From Lichina pygmaea (Eukaryota > Ascomycota > Lichinomycetes > Lichinales > Lichinaceae), in assembly GCA_963422465.1 (NCBI GenBank), contig OY730169.1:4836001-4900000 (forward strand): a stretch of 64,000 nucleotides of DNA, in the 5' to 3' direction. The first letter of the stretch is position 1, and every line of letters begins with the position of its first letter. Position numbers and translations under genes: made by a program. Shown one piece after another: positions 37,485 through 49,311 of this stretch. The notes beneath the pieces were generated by a model. That model was not told where the DNA came from and ran no database searches. It worked only from the letters and a program-made list of their open reading frames with translations.

Positions 37485-38295
37485 TTGATTGATTGATTGA
37501 TTGAATTCCTACACCATTCTAGCGCTAGTGTATCCAGGCTACGCTGGGTCAACTATAGAATTAGGCTAGGAAAACTCAACTGAGTAAAAAACCTCTCCCT
37601 GCAGCGCCTCAGGCAGCGCTATCCTCTCGAGTAATCTGTAGAACGTGGGGGGGTGGCTGGTTAGTAACCAGTATCCAGCTGCTCCTGAGCCCAGGAGAAC
37701 TGGGAGAGAACTCCGTGGCGTAGGATCCACGAGGTGAGGGCGGCGGCGGGCCGCGGGCGCGAGATCATCACCTGGTAGTCAGTAGTGGCAGTCGCAGTGT
37801 AGAGACTGCGGCGCACTCGCTGCAGGCGTGGGCACTCTAGAACAACATGCTTGGCAGTCTCCCACTGCGCTCCGCAGCAACAAGCCGGTGTCGGGAAGCC
37901 GGGGACTCGTCGCCTGCAGAGGAAGGCTGCCAGACCAATCTTACCTGTGCGCACCTGCGTCAGGATGCTGCTTTGGGCCTTGGATAGGCCGGCGCGAAGC
38001 CGGAGGGACGCCCGATACGGCATCTTGTCCGGCTTCCAGTTGTCTCCCCCTCCAGGGTCGGGGTCCAGCAGCTGGACTTGAGGTGGGGGTCCACCGTGGA
38101 GCTCGTGCCATCGCTCCCAGCACCATTGCTCCGCTAGCAAGCGGGCCTGCCAGACTGTTCGTGGGGGAGTGCCTCGGGGTGGGGTAGCTGTGGGGTGGCT
38201 GTCGGCCCACGGGGGCAGGCCCAGAGACCCCTCGGTGGATTCTAGTGGCCGCTGAGGCCAGAGGATGGACTCTGCCCAGCGGTGTCGCGCCTGGT
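37485..38295 (-). mobile_element. 5'-truncated LINE (Tad1/I-type 3' end) with 13-bp target-site duplication
   Basis: The frame 38377-37661 on the minus strand encodes the end of a LINE ORF2: KAQSSILTQVRTGKIGLAAF followed by a zinc-knuckle-like CCCGAQWETAKHVVLEC, the usual C-terminal signature of Tad1/I-group reverse transcriptase-RNase H proteins. The frame opens in the flank because the copy is 5'-truncated. After the stop the 3' UTR ends in a (TCAA)5 tail (37485-37504). The word ACTTGTAGGACGT occurs on both sides (37472-37484 and 38296-38308) and is the target-site duplication. The unoccupied site is visible in copy B at about 39250-39270. Only about 810 bp remain, so it cannot move by itself. 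Confidence 0.85.
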
Positions 38296-38482
38296 ACTTG
38301 TAGGACGTATAGCTAAGCATTAGATGCGACCAGGAAAAAAATCTGACCGAGCAATGAGTACTGTGTAAATTTTCCAAGACTTATGAAGCGCATACCTTGC
38401 TTGACTTGGACAGATACCCTACTTTATACGGGGTGGCTTCGCAAAGTGTATGTACCGACTTATGCGAGGGGGTACGGAAGAA

Positions 38483-38998
38483 CGGGCAATCCCTGGGGCA
38501 TACCCCACTTATGCAATAAGTTCCCCAAATATACCCCCCTTCCCAGGACATCCCCCCCGACCGCCACACCCGTACGCGCCAATTGCGCCATCATGGGAAG
38601 GTTTGAGCTGTGTACCTCAAATTTGCCTTGCCATCACACTGCATCCTAAGTATCTATTGAGATTCAAGTAGTACGTACTGATGTATCCTTGTACCTAACA
38701 CGGGAGAGTTGGGAAGTACGTATCTTTCATTATGTAATGCCTCAATGTACCACCCCTTGTACCCTTATACCCTTGTGCCCTTGTACCCTTGTACCCTTTT
38801 ACAGCAGTGGGGGGTAGCTAACGTGAGTACTTATTCTACAGTGTAAAGATAGGGCAAACTTCAGGTACACAGCTTGGAGTGGCGCAGGTGGCGCAAGAGT
38901 CACGTACGGGTGTGGCGGTCAGGGGGGCATGTCCTAGGAATGGGGGTATTTTTGGGGAACTTTATTGCATAAGTGGGGTATGCCCCAGGGATTGCCCG
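38483..38998. mobile_element. Mutator-like miniature element Y with 9-bp duplication
   Basis: 516 bp. Ends are CGGGCAATCCCTGGGGCATA and its reverse complement; the inverted repeats extend about 115 bp (through CGCCACACCCGTACG). The 9-bp target duplication ACGGAAGAA is exact at 38474-38482 and 38999-39007. No coding sequence inside. The tip follows the same pattern as copies A and B (CGG-CAAT..CT..GG..ACCCC..TATGCA), so Y is a related subfamily. It interrupts copy A near its right end. Confidence 0.9.
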
Positions 38999-39032
38999 AC
39001 GGAAGAAATATGGGGGGGCATGGAAAATAGAA

Positions 39033-39495
39033 CGGACAATTACTCTGGTACCCCCCACTATGCACGTACTGTATATTACTTCGATGCCCCCCTCCTACTT
39101 CCATGCCCCCCTCTAGTTTGGTGAAACTCCCTGGGCGAACTAAGTACTACTAAACTTTTGGGACATCAGCATACCGACCGCCCATCTCCACGCTGCTGAC
39201 AAAGTCCCCACGCCAGTGAAAATACCATAATAGACATCAAAGATAAGATCTGACTTGATAAGCATAGAGTTAGGCATTGGATGCGACTAGGAGAAAAATA
39301 CGACCGAAGAATGTGTGTTGTGTGATACCTTCAAGACTTATGAAGCTTGTGTCTTGCTGACTTGAAGAAATACCTATCTTTATATGGTGTGGCTCGGCAA
39401 AGTACATGTACCGATTTATGCGGGGGGCATGGAAGTAAGAGGGGGCACCGAAGTAATCTACGTGCATAGTGGGGGGGTACCAGAGTAATTGTCCG
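39033..39495. mobile_element. Mutator-like miniature element, intact copy B
   Basis: 463 bp. Ends CGGACAATTACTCTGGTACC and its reverse complement, with inverted repeats of about 75 bp or more. The 9-bp target duplication AAAATAGAA is exact at 39024-39032 and 39496-39504. The interior is homologous to copy A and shows the site that in copy A was hit by the LINE. No coding sequence. It landed within the right terminal repeat of copy A, which dates it later than copy A. Confidence 0.9.
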
Positions 39496-39539
39496 AAAAT
39501 AGAATCGTGCATAATGGGGGGTACCGGAGCAATTGTCCG

Positions 39540-40535
39540 GACTTATTATTGACAAGCTGCCCCAGTTCTTAAAGATATAACCCATACCGGAGGAGGGTGC
39601 TCGCTTGCGGCACGGGTACGTAACGTAGAACAAAATATCCAAGCATGAGAACGACTTACAAGTTCTGATGCTAGCGGTAAATCAGGCACGTGATTATGTT
39701 CAGGAGGCTTCATACAGTGCGATCAAGTCACATGAGCCACACCTTGGCCACTACGGGGTCTCTTCATAGGGTACGAATGTTCGGTACAGTAATGTATCTT
39801 ACGTCCGAAGTCGGTATGACGAGATGCATGTCTCACTGCTTCCATGCAAGATGGAGCACCTGAGGCAAAAGCAATCCAGTCTTACCGCCCCTCACAAATT
39901 GAAACCGTTTCTGGCACTGGTCCGTCATCCCCAATTTGGGCCGGAACTTGGCCGTCGAAGGAAGGCCCGAGACGACATCTCTTACCTCTTTTGCTCAGTC
40001 TTTTGGTGTGGTCGTCGCAACTCTTGTCCGACCTGTGGATCATCTGCCAAATATTCCTTGGAGCCTTGCGTCATTCAAGTCTGAACTATCACTAGAACAT
40101 GCTTCTACTGGTGTTCGACATCTACCTGCGTTTCCGTATGACGCAGTTATAAGACTCACAATCTTATATATGTCGATCCAACCTCGTGGATTGTACCCTT
40201 GAGCCTTTGTCGAAAGCGCGGCAGCCCCTTCGAGGTTGTTTTCGCAGGCAATAGGATCATGATTGAGGAAGAGAGTGGCGTCGCCTGTCTCCGTTGGTCT
40301 GACCCACTGTCAGGTGAGACAGGGGTCTGGGCGTGCTTGGCTGACCAACCGGACAAACTGCAGTGCTGCTGCGTCTCTATTCTGACCGATACTGTATGAT
40401 GTGCTTTCACCTACCTCGTACTCACCAGTACGGATCGTAGATGTTTCACGAGTCCATGAGCAATTGCTTTTGTGGATTGAGCTCGCAAGGTCCAATCCAA
40501 GTACACAGTACGGAAGTACTTATGCAGTACCGGTA
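39540..40535. other. Gene-free stretch with weak coding-like traces
   Basis: One GGCACGGGTA copy at 39609-39618. Between about 39880 and 40380 several frames look faintly protein-like (for example FAQSFGVVVATL), perhaps a decayed transporter gene, but no frame holds together and I would not annotate it. Confidence 0.35.
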
Positions 40536-41626
40536 CGTAAGTTCATTCGCAAAGTATTGCCGGCTCAATACTTTTGGTGATCTCATGAATTTTCGGGTAA
40601 ACCATGGTAGAAAGCTGATCCTCGACTGACCGACTCGACCGACTCGACCAACTTGATCAACTCACCCACAAAATGCCGAAGACAAAGAGCTACACTGTTG
40701 CAGACTGAGTCCAGGCTCTTACTCTGGCTGAAGAAGGTAAGTCTCATACTGAAATCAGCAGTATTACTGGAATATCCTTGTCGCAGATCACACAACTCTG
40801 CAGAAAGGCCAGAGAGCGAGGATTCAACCCATCAGTCTCCAAGCAGATCACAGCAGAACATGTGCAGGATGCACCAAAGACTGGCCGGCCTGAAGTGATA
40901 GACAAGGAGAAGGAGAAGCAGATGCTGGAGCTTGTACAAGCAACCCATGAATCCTGAGAGATGTCAGCAGTAGAAATTGCAAGGGAGATTGTGATCTCCG
41001 ACAAAAGCCTGCAGGATAGACACCCCAATGGCACTTCACAGCCAAAAGAGGTAAGGTTGTACAACAAGGCAAAGGGGGAATTGATTAGTATCGATATGGC
41101 AAGATCATCCTACACCAGAAGCTCCTACCCTTCACTCAGGAATACTAGAAGGATTAACCCAAGTCAATTGTGCAAGAGGACAGAGTACTTAACACCTCAT
41201 GTTTCCCTGCATAACCTTGCTTTTTTTGGAGAGTACAGCCTTGAGTACTTGGACTGGCCAGGCAACTCACCAGATCTGAACACCATTAAGCCATGCTGGC
41301 CATGGATAAAGTGGGTGACAACAAAGAGTGAGTGGTCCTCTGAAATGTTGAGGCCCAGCAGAAGAAGTATGGCTCAAGTGCTGGGGTAAGCTTCCACAAA
41401 GTGAGATCTAGTGTTAGATTAAGCAGATCCCTCACGCCATCCAGAAGATCATCAAGCTGGAGGGAGAGAACAAGTATCTGGAGACTTCAAGGTATCAGCA
41501 AGCAGTGCGATCTCCTGGCAGACCTCGAGTGTCGCTGCCGTCAGGACTCCAAATAGCTGGATGGTGTCAAAAGTAATAAGACACGCAAAATTACCGACCC
41601 AGCAATACATTGCGAACGAACTTACG
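40536..41626 (+). mobile_element. Tc1/mariner relic
   Basis: Terminal inverted repeats CGTAAGTTCATTCGCAAAG (left, from 40536) and its counterpart CATTGCGAACGAACTTACG (right, ending 41626) match for about 30 bp; the element sits between TA dinucleotides, the Tc1/mariner target. Inside, broken frames on the plus strand carry a helix-turn-helix segment (SHTEISSITGISLSQITQLC), then a GRP-like stretch (KTGRPEVIDKEKE), and the end of the catalytic domain with LDWPGNSPDLNTIKPCWPW, the usual DWPxxSPDLNxIE signature in which E has become K. The open frame is interrupted by stops and the middle of the transposase is missing (about 1.1 kb total), so it is dead. Confidence 0.85.
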
Positions 41627-42131
41627 TACGTACAGGATGCACTGTACGTAAGTGTGTGCTTGAACACTCGACCCGAACGTAGCGAACATCTACCCGGCCA
41701 GGAGATCCAACCGGGTAAAGTCGCAGAGCCCGCTAGGTCGTGGGCTAACATGGATTTCCTTGCTAAATCATCTGCAGGCGATCATGGACTACTGTAGCTG
41801 GGCGACTACCCACCACCGGCCAGAGGCCCGCCGGAGTGGGACAAGACTGTCGGCTCGTCAGAGAAACGAGTTCACGATCGAGCCGTCTCGGTACGAGGCG
41901 CACCTCGACCGTACTGTTCGGTAGAGTCAACACGCCCTTCCCTATCCCGTTGTTGCAATGCTGCTCAGGCCACATTCTGGCGTACCTATCTTGGTGGCCG
42001 GAGGTAAAATCGAGCGGCTATAAGCGTTCTGATCGCGCGCGGGACCCCCGGCTCTCGCCTCTACGACGTGTCGCGACGAGGTCCAAGTGGACAGGGACTT
42101 CGTTAACGAGGCGCAACAGGGCCACTTCGCG
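41627..42131. other. Flank between the Tc1 relic and the rhodopsin-type gene
   Basis: Begins with TACGTACGTAC next to the transposon end. The rest is the promoter side of the next gene; no motif named. Confidence 0.4.
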
Positions 42132-43557
42132 ATGAAGCTCGAGAGTGTCATAAGCCTCGAGGACTTGCAGTACCAGATTAATCACTTCAACGATGACAAG
42201 AGGCGACAAGTGCTGGCGTCGACGATCCCGGTGTCGGTCCTGCCGCTTATCGCTGTCATCCTACGTTTCTGGTCGAGGAAGCTGAAGAGGACGCCCTGGA
42301 AGCAGGATGATTACTGCATCGTGGTTGCCTTGGTATGTCGCCAGCGCATTCGGTCTCCTCCGGTGGCGGCGCTCGGTCAGTGGCTGATTGATGCCAGATC
42401 CTCTCCTTCGGGATGATGGTCCAAGTGACCGTCGGTATGTTGAAGGCTTTCGTCGGCGGATCGATCATACCCTGGCCGATCGCTGACGGATGCCGGGCAC
42501 AGCCACGAGATACGGTCTCGGCCAACAAGCGCTCAAGGCGGGCCTTGATGATGTCACTGTGTTCTTCAAGGTGCGTCTTTGACATCGGGTTCTGAGATGG
42601 GCGACGATGCACGCCCGCTTGAGGACCTTCAACCTTCTAAATGAAACACGCTCCCAGATTGTTTACGCCTATCAGTTGACCTATGGGTTCGCCATCACCT
42701 TGGTGAAGGCTTGCATCTTGATGTTCTATCACCGCACGTTCCTGTCTTACGGTTTCCGACGCGCTGTGTGGGGCATGGCCGCTTTCATCCTGCTCTACTT
42801 CGTCCCTTTCACCACGGCGGCCATATTTCAATGTCGACCGCTCCGGCTGGCGTGGAACAAGACGCTGGACGGTGTCTGCATCGATTACGTTGCATATTTC
42901 AAGGCTGCCAGCATCGTCAACCTGGTGACGGATGTCCTATTACTCGTCATGCCTCTGCCGGTCGTCTGGCGTCTCAACATCACTCCAAGGCAGAAGATCG
43001 CGGTCACGGGAATCTTTACCTTGGGCGGCTTGTTTGTCTCCCCCCTGAAATTTGCACTTTGCCTTCGCCCTCGGGCTCAAGCTGACCGTGCCACAGTGTC
43101 TGCGTGGTCGCTGGCCTCCGAATACCGCACGTCCTGAAGATATCATTTGGAGGCAATCCGACGAGTGAGCTCAACAACATCTCAAGCCATCGGGTACAGA
43201 TAGTGCTGACACCTGATGCCCGTAAAAGTGAACAGCGTCGAAGGGTTCATATGGACCAACGTCGAGGTGGCCATGTCGATCGTCTGCGCATGCCTCCCAG
43301 TGATGCGCCCGTTCTTTCGAGCCTTGGTCAAGGATGGACTTCTGAGCGGCAAATCATCCCAGGAGGTCTCGGACCAGTCGGCCTGGCCTGCACCATCTCG
43401 CAATCAATCGGCTGAAACGAGCGGTAACCCGTCAGAGACCAGGCTTCACGAACCTGTCTCTTATCTTGAAGACTACCCACCACCGGCACCGCAGGAATCG
43501 GCTACGTATCTGCTGCATGGCTTGAAGCGGGCAGACGCGGAACAGGGTCTGCGATAA
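42132..43557 (+). CDS. Integral membrane protein, fungal rhodopsin/PTH11-type seven-helix family
   Basis: Six exons: 42132-42332, 42398-42434, 42503-42570, 42658-43031, 43097-43164, 43229-43557; 358 residues. The joined frame gives the family hallmarks: helix 1 TIPVSVLPLIAVILRFWSRK, the KQDDYCIVVAL segment, YGLGQQ after helix 3, FFKIVYAYQLTYGFAITLVK, FHRTF-like FYHRTF, an IFQCRPLRLAWNK loop, and the C-terminal part IWTNVEVAMSIVCACLPVMRP. The tail after helix 7 is Ser/Pro-rich (about 75 residues). No CFEM domain is present. Members are putative receptors; Pth11 of the rice blast fungus senses surfaces, but this clade is large and mostly unassigned, so ligand and role are unknown. A 37-nt second exon and 64-87 nt introns are consistent with the conserved protein, so I trust the splicing. 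Confidence 0.82.
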
Positions 43558-46184
43558 AGACCGGAGGTCAGCCAGGGCCGTCACGAAGAATAACAGATCA
43601 GATGCTACGGGACGACAAGGGCGTATTCGAAGGTCTACGCTGGTCGAACGAACCCGAATCCCTTTCTCGAGGCCTCGATTTACACTCAGCCTCGGGGATG
43701 TTCTAGTCTCGAGGCTAGCAACGGTGGCACGAGCAACCGTATTCGGCGAGGCTCAGTTACGGCTCTCAACAATACCATGACACCAAAGGGAGGAAGGGCG
43801 AGGGAGAGTACCTCCACAAGGAGTAATCTCCATCCACGTACCTGGAGGGCACTTGCCCAGCCGGTTCTGGGGTCAGGAGGGGGGGTTCCCTTTGCAGGTC
43901 TTCAGTGCTTGTGGTGCGAAGGTCCTCACGCGTACGGTCTCAGACCGCCAGAATGTGGCAGAAGAACGAAGGGGTTTCTTCAAGCGAGGATGTCCACGAA
44001 CCTCCTTGGCTCCGTTGCGTGGAGAGGCTCGAGAAGGAAAAGGGAATCTGTTGAGCAAAGACACGAACAGGTTTAATAAGGTTGTGTGCTGGCTCGAAGC
44101 CACGCACTGCAACAGTTCCCTTGTTACAATATCAAAATAGTCACCCCGCTTATCTGACAGCGATGATAATACCAGCTGAGGATATCAGCCTGATTCAATG
44201 AAGCAAGTTCTAGTTGCGTGGATGCCAAGAACACCACACCAGGGCCCCCTTCCTACATACCCACAGTCATCGATTTTCGTCAAAGCAGCGACGCAGACCG
44301 TGTCTCGAAAAGACACGAGAAAACAACACCGCAAACAATACCGTTGCTAAACAGACGCACCAGGTACTACAGGAAGTAACCCATCGAGAGAAGTTTCTTG
44401 CCTCCATCTTTCTTGGATCGGCCGCCACAACAGGTGATTAGCCGCCATTCTGAATGGCTGGATCGTGGACTAAGATGTCTGACACCGGGGCACGAGGGCC
44501 TTGACTGGTCACAGGCTTTCCGTCTGCTTGGACTCGATGTCCTTGGTCGTTGGTTTTGTCTTATTGTCGTCGTCGTCGTCGTCGTCGTCGTCGAAGACTC
44601 GAACTACACCGTACCACACGTACGTCACGATACGGTATACCAGTAGCGCGGAGCTGGTCCCACGTCAAGAAATGAATGATATTTGTCTATCCTTGCTCCG
44701 TCATCTTGAAATGCGTGTAGTTGGATGAAAGGGAAACATATCAACAGAGTGGAAGGGCAGAGGTTGTAGGGAGTGTCAAGAGAGGCAGGGAAGATACTGC
44801 ACGTGTCAAAGGTCGGTTTCGCCCTTGATCGGGCCCAGCTCAGTCCAGTTCAGCCCAGAGTGTCTGGTATCCGTGACTGTCCTCCCCCACTTCGTCACCT
44901 TGTGGCTAGTGATAGCACAAAGCTCGTTGGAGACGCAAAGAATCCGAGACATCGTGGTCGACGTGAGCGATGGCTACTCTCCCCGAGAACACGACTGCGC
45001 CAGCTCAGCTGAGCTAGGTCTTGGTTCCTCCATCCGTCCTCATCACACCCCGTCCCAGTTCGAAGTTCCGAGAGATATCAGTCCTTCCTCGGTAAAGTTG
45101 CACAACGCTCACTTGGAGAATCCGCGTGGTGGCGGGTTCTGGATATCCCTGTAGTCGACCGGGGCTCAAGGTACCGGTATACACGTACGTCTCGACGTCG
45201 AAAGGGGACGGCTAGAGAAACGGCCAGCCACAACGGCTGGGCCGGAGCTTGTTCCACAGCCGGAGATTGACAAATGTCCCTGTAGGTGAATAGGGAGTGA
45301 GTTCAGCGCGGTTAGAATCAAGAACACCTTTGAGTTTTTTTTCACAAGAGCAACCTACTTCATTTCTCCACTCGGTGGAGAGTCTGCCATCGTTCTTCAC
45401 CGAGCTTGTAATGTAGCGTCGCAAGCGCCACCCGGCGCCGGACAAACAGTCGTACGTATTGACGGAGGAGATTGACAAGTGTCGAGTCGATGAAGCGTAG
45501 CGCCACGCTCGAAACAGTAGCTCTAACCGTTCACGTCGCTCCCCCCGGGGCGATATAAAACTGTTGCCAGCAAAAAAGGATCAGCGGCAAGAAGACAGAA
45601 GAAAAGACAATGAGGGGAAAACCCTACCATTCGCCCGATGCCATCCGCTACTGTCTTTTCGGTCGACCTGGCGGCCGAAGAACCCCCCCCAGGTGGGGTC
45701 TTCTTGGAGTCAACCCGACTCCGAGAACGAGACGACCTCGTCCTCGTTGCCACCCTCTTCACATCCTTCCTTTTCCCTTTCGAGTCTCAGATTCGATTCA
45801 ACTCACGCATTTGAGATTCCTACGAGCTTTTAAACCTCCCGAGGCCGATTTCAGTACAGTGCGTCACCAAAGGAATCTTGTGGTTGCTCGATAGGGGAGG
45901 CTTCACAGGACAGTAGGAGTAGTGGCAAATTACACACTGTAACGACCTTTGTGCTCGAAGGGATCCCCGCGGCATCCACCGTGGCGCTGTTGCGCAACAT
46001 CAAGTGATGCTGCATGATCAGCGCGATCGTCGTCGTCACTGCGCCAACGTATACGCCTGCATCGTTCGATCCACATCGCATGCCCTTTAGCGCCAGAAGA
46101 TGATTAAGCGCCGAATTTCGAATAAGATAGCAAAGACCACACCAAGCCCGCTGGATATTAGTCCCCGTACCGTACCCATGCCAG
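43558..46184. other. Gene-free stretch
   Basis: 2.6 kb with only short, overlapping frames. A (CGT)n run lies at 44566-44592. The right end is the downstream flank of the GCP2 gene. Nothing I can name otherwise. Confidence 0.4.
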
Positions 46185-49100
46185 TTATCTGAAATCGCTA
46201 CCTCCCAGGCCGCCCCCACCAAGGCCCCCTCCAGGCTCTGCGCCAGGATCAGATCCGGTCCCTTCGCTAGCCATGCCGAGCCGGGCACAGAGGCCCAGGA
46301 GGACCGCCGTCTCGGTGTAGGCATAGTAATTCAAAGCGTCCAGTAGAATCTTGAGATGACGAGTAAAGTTCTCTTCGTATTTGGACAGGTTGTCGGACAA
46401 CTTGGCGAGCCGGTTCGGGTCGTACGCCGGCCAACCTTTCTCGGACGATACAGCCACCGCTTTCCTCGCTCTTGGCATGCTTGGACGAGCGGCGGTATCC
46501 TTAGGGGGAGCATCATCTTCCGATGGATCATCAGCATGCCTGCAGAGGTCCGGATCGGCCGTGACAATCGTCTTCGAGAGATTTGCGGTGTAGGTCGCGA
46601 ACATGGTGCAGGTCGTCATGATCTTGGACTGAACCTATTCAGGACCAAGAGGATGCATCAGAACACGTTGTAGGCCTTGCCACATTGTGGTATACCAGGC
46701 TGTTTTGCACTTACACGCAGTAATCTGGAGTTGGTGAGCATGCACTCTTTGAGACAAGTGTCCAGGAAATCGACATGATCCTGCATCAGCTCATCAACTG
46801 TTCGCCCCCCCGCGTGTTTGTTGATCGGGTCCCCAAGTCTCGGCCCTTCCCTTGGATGACCTCTGCCACCGTCGATCCGCGCCATCAGACCTTGCCAGTT
46901 GGGTTCAATGACCTCGCTTGTGCAAAAGTACAGCAGCTGCTGGACGAAGACGATCATGCGGGCTCGCAAGGTCCAAGCACGCCTCTTCCATACCTCCAAC
47001 CCTTTGTCGGAGCTTCTGTGCCGCCAACTCATGACCTTGTGATGATCGTTCCAGCTGGTCAAGAGAAGGCCTTCAAGATGCCGCAGGGAAAGAAGATAGC
47101 GGAAGAGAAGCTGATACCGAAGGACCGTCTTCCGACTGATCACAAGAGAGATGGGGAATGGAACGCTGTAGTCAAGCTCCAGTGCGCTATAACCGGTCAT
47201 GTTCTTATCGTCTTCGGCGGTCGACGAGGTTTGTGCAGTCAAGGTGGCGTGTGAGGCCGCATAGCTGTTCGGCCCACCTTCGTTGTCGATGCCAGAGACG
47301 GTGACGACACGCATAAGCCATTTGGTGAGCGTGATCTCATTCATCTGCAGCTTGATGTCCTCTTTGAACGGATCCTGCGCGGCAACGCTGCCCGGTTGGC
47401 GTAGGACCAGGTCCAGCAGAGACTGCAGCTTGCTCACGTTCACCGACTTGACATGCTTTTTCAACTCCGATGTTCCAAGCTCGAGGAAATATGAGAAGAA
47501 GTCTGACTGATCGAGGAAGAAATAGTGTTTCATTGACCGAAGTCGAGCAGGGAGAGCATGCGTGGTCAGGAGCAGGGTCATCAACGAGGAATTGGCGTAT
47601 GAGTAAGCTTCATTGACGTTGTCGAGGAATCTAAGACCATCAGCTTTGTCCTACCGTGGCCTCAATCTACTACGCACCGCAAGTCATCGAAGGTTTCTGG
47701 AACGTCTTGCACTTCTTTGTTGATGTCGACGCCTCCGCACTCGCGCACCACGTTGAGGTATTTGCCTGCCAGAAGAACCTTCTCTTTAACACTGTCGAGC
47801 TGGGGTGGCACGTTGTCGGTCCGTATTGTGTATCTCTTTTCCCAGTACTCGTCGGTGTAGTCTTGCTCCAGTCGATCTTTCCTGATGCTCTGTTGCTCAC
47901 GTATCAGAAATTCCGAGTGCAAATCTTTGATGTCCCCATGATGTAGCCACTCGTTGAGCATGACCATGTACGGCCTACTAGCTTCCCGCAAAAGACCTGT
48001 TAGCAACGTACGAGCTGCCGGGTCCCCCGACATGATAGCCAGACGGCGGGTCAGCAACCCGATCACACCTCCGCCTTTGACAACCTTCTTAGTAGGCGCG
48101 TTCCCGGATTCTACATCGCGACCGTCTCGCAATGTTTCAAGAAGCTCTTCCACATCCTCGAAATTATCAATACAGTCTTCGATGTTCGCTTCAAGCATGC
48201 TGTTCGTGCGTAGAATCTCTTGGCTCAACGTGAACAGCTGGAAAAAGTCGTGGCTGGTAGGTAGAATCCGAAGATGGAGAAGATGCAACGTAAACCCCGG
48301 GTCGGTCAGAAGCTGGTTTTCCAACTCGACTACTAGCTCCAGATACTCGTCGACATATCTTCGCATTCCGGCGCAGAGCGCGTGATTGACGGCTCCAAAA
48401 TCGTCCTGGCTGTGTATCTCGACGAAGGCGTTAACCGCAGCATAGTGCGTGGCCATCTTCAGCATGGTCGTGGTCAGGTCTCTTAAACTTGGATCCAGCC
48501 CGGGAAAGATGTGGAAGTCCGGTCCGGCCAGTCGGTCCTGCTCCTGAAGCCGATCATAACTGTCTGCGTAACGGAGATATTGCCCTTCCAAGCCCATAAA
48601 TACAAATGGTAAATCTGCAAGAATAGCTGCCTCCTGGTTCTCAGGAGACAATTGATTGAGCGCTCGCGGGCGCAGATAGGAAGGCGCATGGTTGGCTGAT
48701 GGTGAAGGGGCCACTCTAGAGGCCAAAGGAGAGCTGGTAGGGGGAATGAGGGAAACACATGGTTCCCAAACAGCTACTTCCACGAATGATAATGAGCTTC
48801 AGAGACCAATTTGACCAGAGGGCAGTGGGAAATGCCAACCTTCGCTTTCGCTGGAGCGCATAGGTGAGCTTCTAACAAGCATCAAGTCCTGAAGATTTGT
48901 CCCTGGAGTATCCCTGCTCCTTCTCTTTACTGTACTGACATAGTCAGGATCCTTCACGGGGCTCTTTGTCCGAATTGTCACCCTGTCGATGATGGAGATA
49001 CGCTCTCGCTCTGATCTCCTTTCGGTTCGATCACCTGCTTCACCAGATCGTTCCAATTCAGGGCCGGACTTCCGAGTTCGATGGTTGTACATGGAAGATC

Positions 49101-49311
49101 GTGGGGATGACGCGGCGGGCCCTTCGCGTGCCCCACCTTGCGGCGTCGCCCCGCGGGGTGCTGAGTTGAGGGGCTCTTTGAGCGTGGGCTCCACTCTGAA
49201 GCTAGACATTGCAGCTCTCGGACGACTGTGGGCTTCAAATCCAGCCGGCAGAAGCGAATCCTGGCGTTTTGGAGTGTCGCGACGGACAGGCCTAGGAATG
49301 TAAGAAGTCAT
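46185..49311 (-). CDS. Gamma-tubulin complex component 2 (GCP2/Spc97)
   Basis: Four exons: 49311-48840, 48773-47678, 47630-46715, 46628-46185; 975 residues. GCP2 pairs with GCP3 and gamma-tubulin in the small complex that nucleates microtubules at the spindle pole body. The N-terminal about 155 residues are Ser/Arg-rich and disordered. The N-terminal domain has LADLPFVFMGLEGQYLRY, and later parts carry the conserved LRSMKHYFFLDQSDFFSYFLEL and DYSVPFPISLVISRKTVLRYQLLFRYLLSLRHLE of the gamma-tubulin-binding half. It ends with a Gly-rich tail. The first intron has two possible acceptors (AAG or TAG, differing by one codon); I chose TAG. A 47-nt intron is the shortest in the window. It is divergent from the ATPase gene (493 bp between starts). 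Confidence 0.9.

Larger units (their letters stand above)
37242..39539. mobile_element. Mutator-like miniature element (copy A), interrupted by three later insertions
   Basis: The two outer ends are inverted copies: CGGACAATTGCTCCGGTACC at 37242 and its reverse complement ending at 39539; the match continues to the ATTATGCACGATTCTAT block. The element's own interior is the sum of 37242-37471, 38309-38473, 39008-39023 and 39505-39539 plus one copy of each target duplication, about 480 bp, the same length as intact copy B. The rest was added later by a LINE fragment (37485-38295), element Y (38483-38998) and copy B (39033-39495). No 9-bp duplication remains around copy A itself (flanks GAGTCAGAG and GACTTATTA). 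No coding capacity of its own. The superfamily call rests on the 9-bp duplications of its relatives and the long inverted repeats. Confidence 0.8.

Noticed and set aside
39936-40202. Faint transporter-like frame
   Set aside because: Only one short stretch resembles a membrane protein; no start, no splice sites, no continuation.
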